Part shown: one piece after another, positions 5,307 through 5,584 of the stretch | Layout of the letters: each line of letters opens with the position of its first letter | How positions within the stretch are numbered: the stretch's first letter is position 1 | Assembly (NCBI GenBank): GCA_030043335.1 | Contig: JASHXX010000085.1 | Location: 1-5,584 of the forward strand | Reading direction: 5' to 3' | Source of the DNA: Xanthobacteraceae bacterium | Lineage (GTDB): Bacteria; Pseudomonadota; Alphaproteobacteria; Rhizobiales; Xanthobacteraceae | Length of the DNA stretch: 5,584 nucleotides | The notes under the pieces: model-generated | Seen by the model: only the letters and a program-made list of their open reading frames with translations | What the model was told of the DNA's origin: nothing | Database searches by the model: none | Translations under genes and position numbers: made by a program

Positions 5307-5346
5307 TGCCGGAAACCGGTTGCCACTTTTCGCGATGATGCTCTAG
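5307..5346 (+). promoter_or_regulatory. Rhizobial-type intergenic motif, possible promoter of the ABC transporter gene
   Basis: This stretch carries CCGGAAACCGG (5309-5319), then TTGCCACTTTT (5320-5330), then GATGATGCTCTAG (5334-5346). From memory, a near-identical pattern (GGAAACCGGTT.CCACTTTT...GATCATGCTCTAG) recurs between genes in Bradyrhizobium and its relatives. TTGCCA at 5320-5325 could serve as a -35 box; the best -10-like hexamer, CTCTAG (5341-5346), lies 15 bases on, shorter than the ideal 17. The motif ends 48 bases before the ATG of the transporter ATPase. The sequence is seen; its repeat status is recalled and its promoter role inferred. Confidence 0.45.
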
Positions 5347-5394
5347 CGTGCGTCGGGATGGCGCCGCGGCTTGCACGCCTCGGCTGGAGTGCGA

Positions 5395-5584
5395 ATGCAG
5401 TCTGCCGGATCGAAACGAGGCTTTTCGCCCTGGGCCGACCCGAGCGCGCAGCCGCTGCTGCGGGTCGAAAGCTTGAGCAAACGGTTCGGCGGCTTCACCG
5501 CGGTCGATCATCTGTCGCTCGACATCTACGAGGGCGAGTTCTTTGCGCTGCTCGGGCCGTCCGGCTGCGGCAAGACCACGACGC
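5395..5584 (+). CDS. ABC transporter ATP-binding protein, PotA/PotG-like (polyamine uptake), 3' end missing
   Basis: Only the first 63 codons are present, and the frame is open to the right edge. After a 20-residue N-terminal extension, the nucleotide-binding domain begins [20 protein letters not shown], then [13 protein letters not shown] and the Walker A motif GPSGCGKTT (residues 54-62, Lys60). The phrase '[22 protein letters not shown]' is characteristic of spermidine/putrescine importer ATPases (PotA/PotG), which hydrolyse ATP on the inner face of the membrane to drive uptake through PotH/PotI-type permeases. ATG 5395 is supported by GGAG at 5386-5389, five bases upstream; an in-frame GTG at 5389 is less likely. 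The Q-loop, signature and Walker B motifs lie outside the window. The ABC importer ATPase call is firm, while the polyamine substrate is inferred from similarity; other members of the same importer class (e.g. FbpC-like) remain possible. Confidence 0.88.
   Translation, partial: MQSAGSKRGFSPWADPSAQPLLRVESLSKRFGGFTAVDHLSLDIYEGEFFALLGPSGCGKTTT

Overview
The window is GC-rich, close to two-thirds G+C outside one short AT-richer gap, with codon use and protein families typical of an alphaproteobacterium. The Hyphomicrobiales (Bradyrhizobium, Rhodopseudomonas or Pseudolabrys-like) fit best. The pointers are a rhizobial-type malonyl-CoA decarboxylase, single-domain CheY-like regulators with a GDYYGPEPR tail, a small 'PITPFLAGQAFDPE' protein, and an intergenic motif I remember as common in that order. 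This assignment is inference; no rRNA or other taxonomic marker is present.

Layout from left to right: (1) a 5'-truncated malonyl-CoA decarboxylase gene on + (2..1204); (2) a convergent short-chain dehydrogenase/reductase on - (1231..1926), only 26 bases away; (3) a divergent spacer of 133 bases carrying a short inverted repeat in the leader of the next gene; (4) a GlpD-type FAD glycerol-3-phosphate dehydrogenase on + (2060..3547); (5) an AT-richer gap; (6) two tandem paralogous receiver-only response regulators on + (3662..4183 and 4352..4885), separated by 168 bases holding three perfect short inverted repeats; (7) a small conserved alphaproteobacterial-type protein (5070..5291); (8) an intergenic motif and the first 63 codons of a PotA/PotG-like ABC transporter ATPase (5395..5584, running off the end).

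The genes do not form one obvious pathway. Malonyl-CoA decarboxylase supplies acetyl-CoA, GlpD feeds glycerol-3-phosphate electrons to quinone, and the ABC ATPase probably powers polyamine uptake, so the left and right parts are ordinary catabolism and transport. The two response regulators are orphans: no histidine kinase and no output domain is encoded here. The points most worth a second look are the changed active-site positions in the GlpD homologue (Tyr55 to Asp and Lys354 to Arg in E. coli numbering), the missing catalytic serine in the dehydrogenase, the duplicated regulators with their conserved tail, and the inverted-repeat cluster between them. I see no CRISPR array, transposase, phage gene, tRNA or rRNA, and no convincing new multi-gene system.
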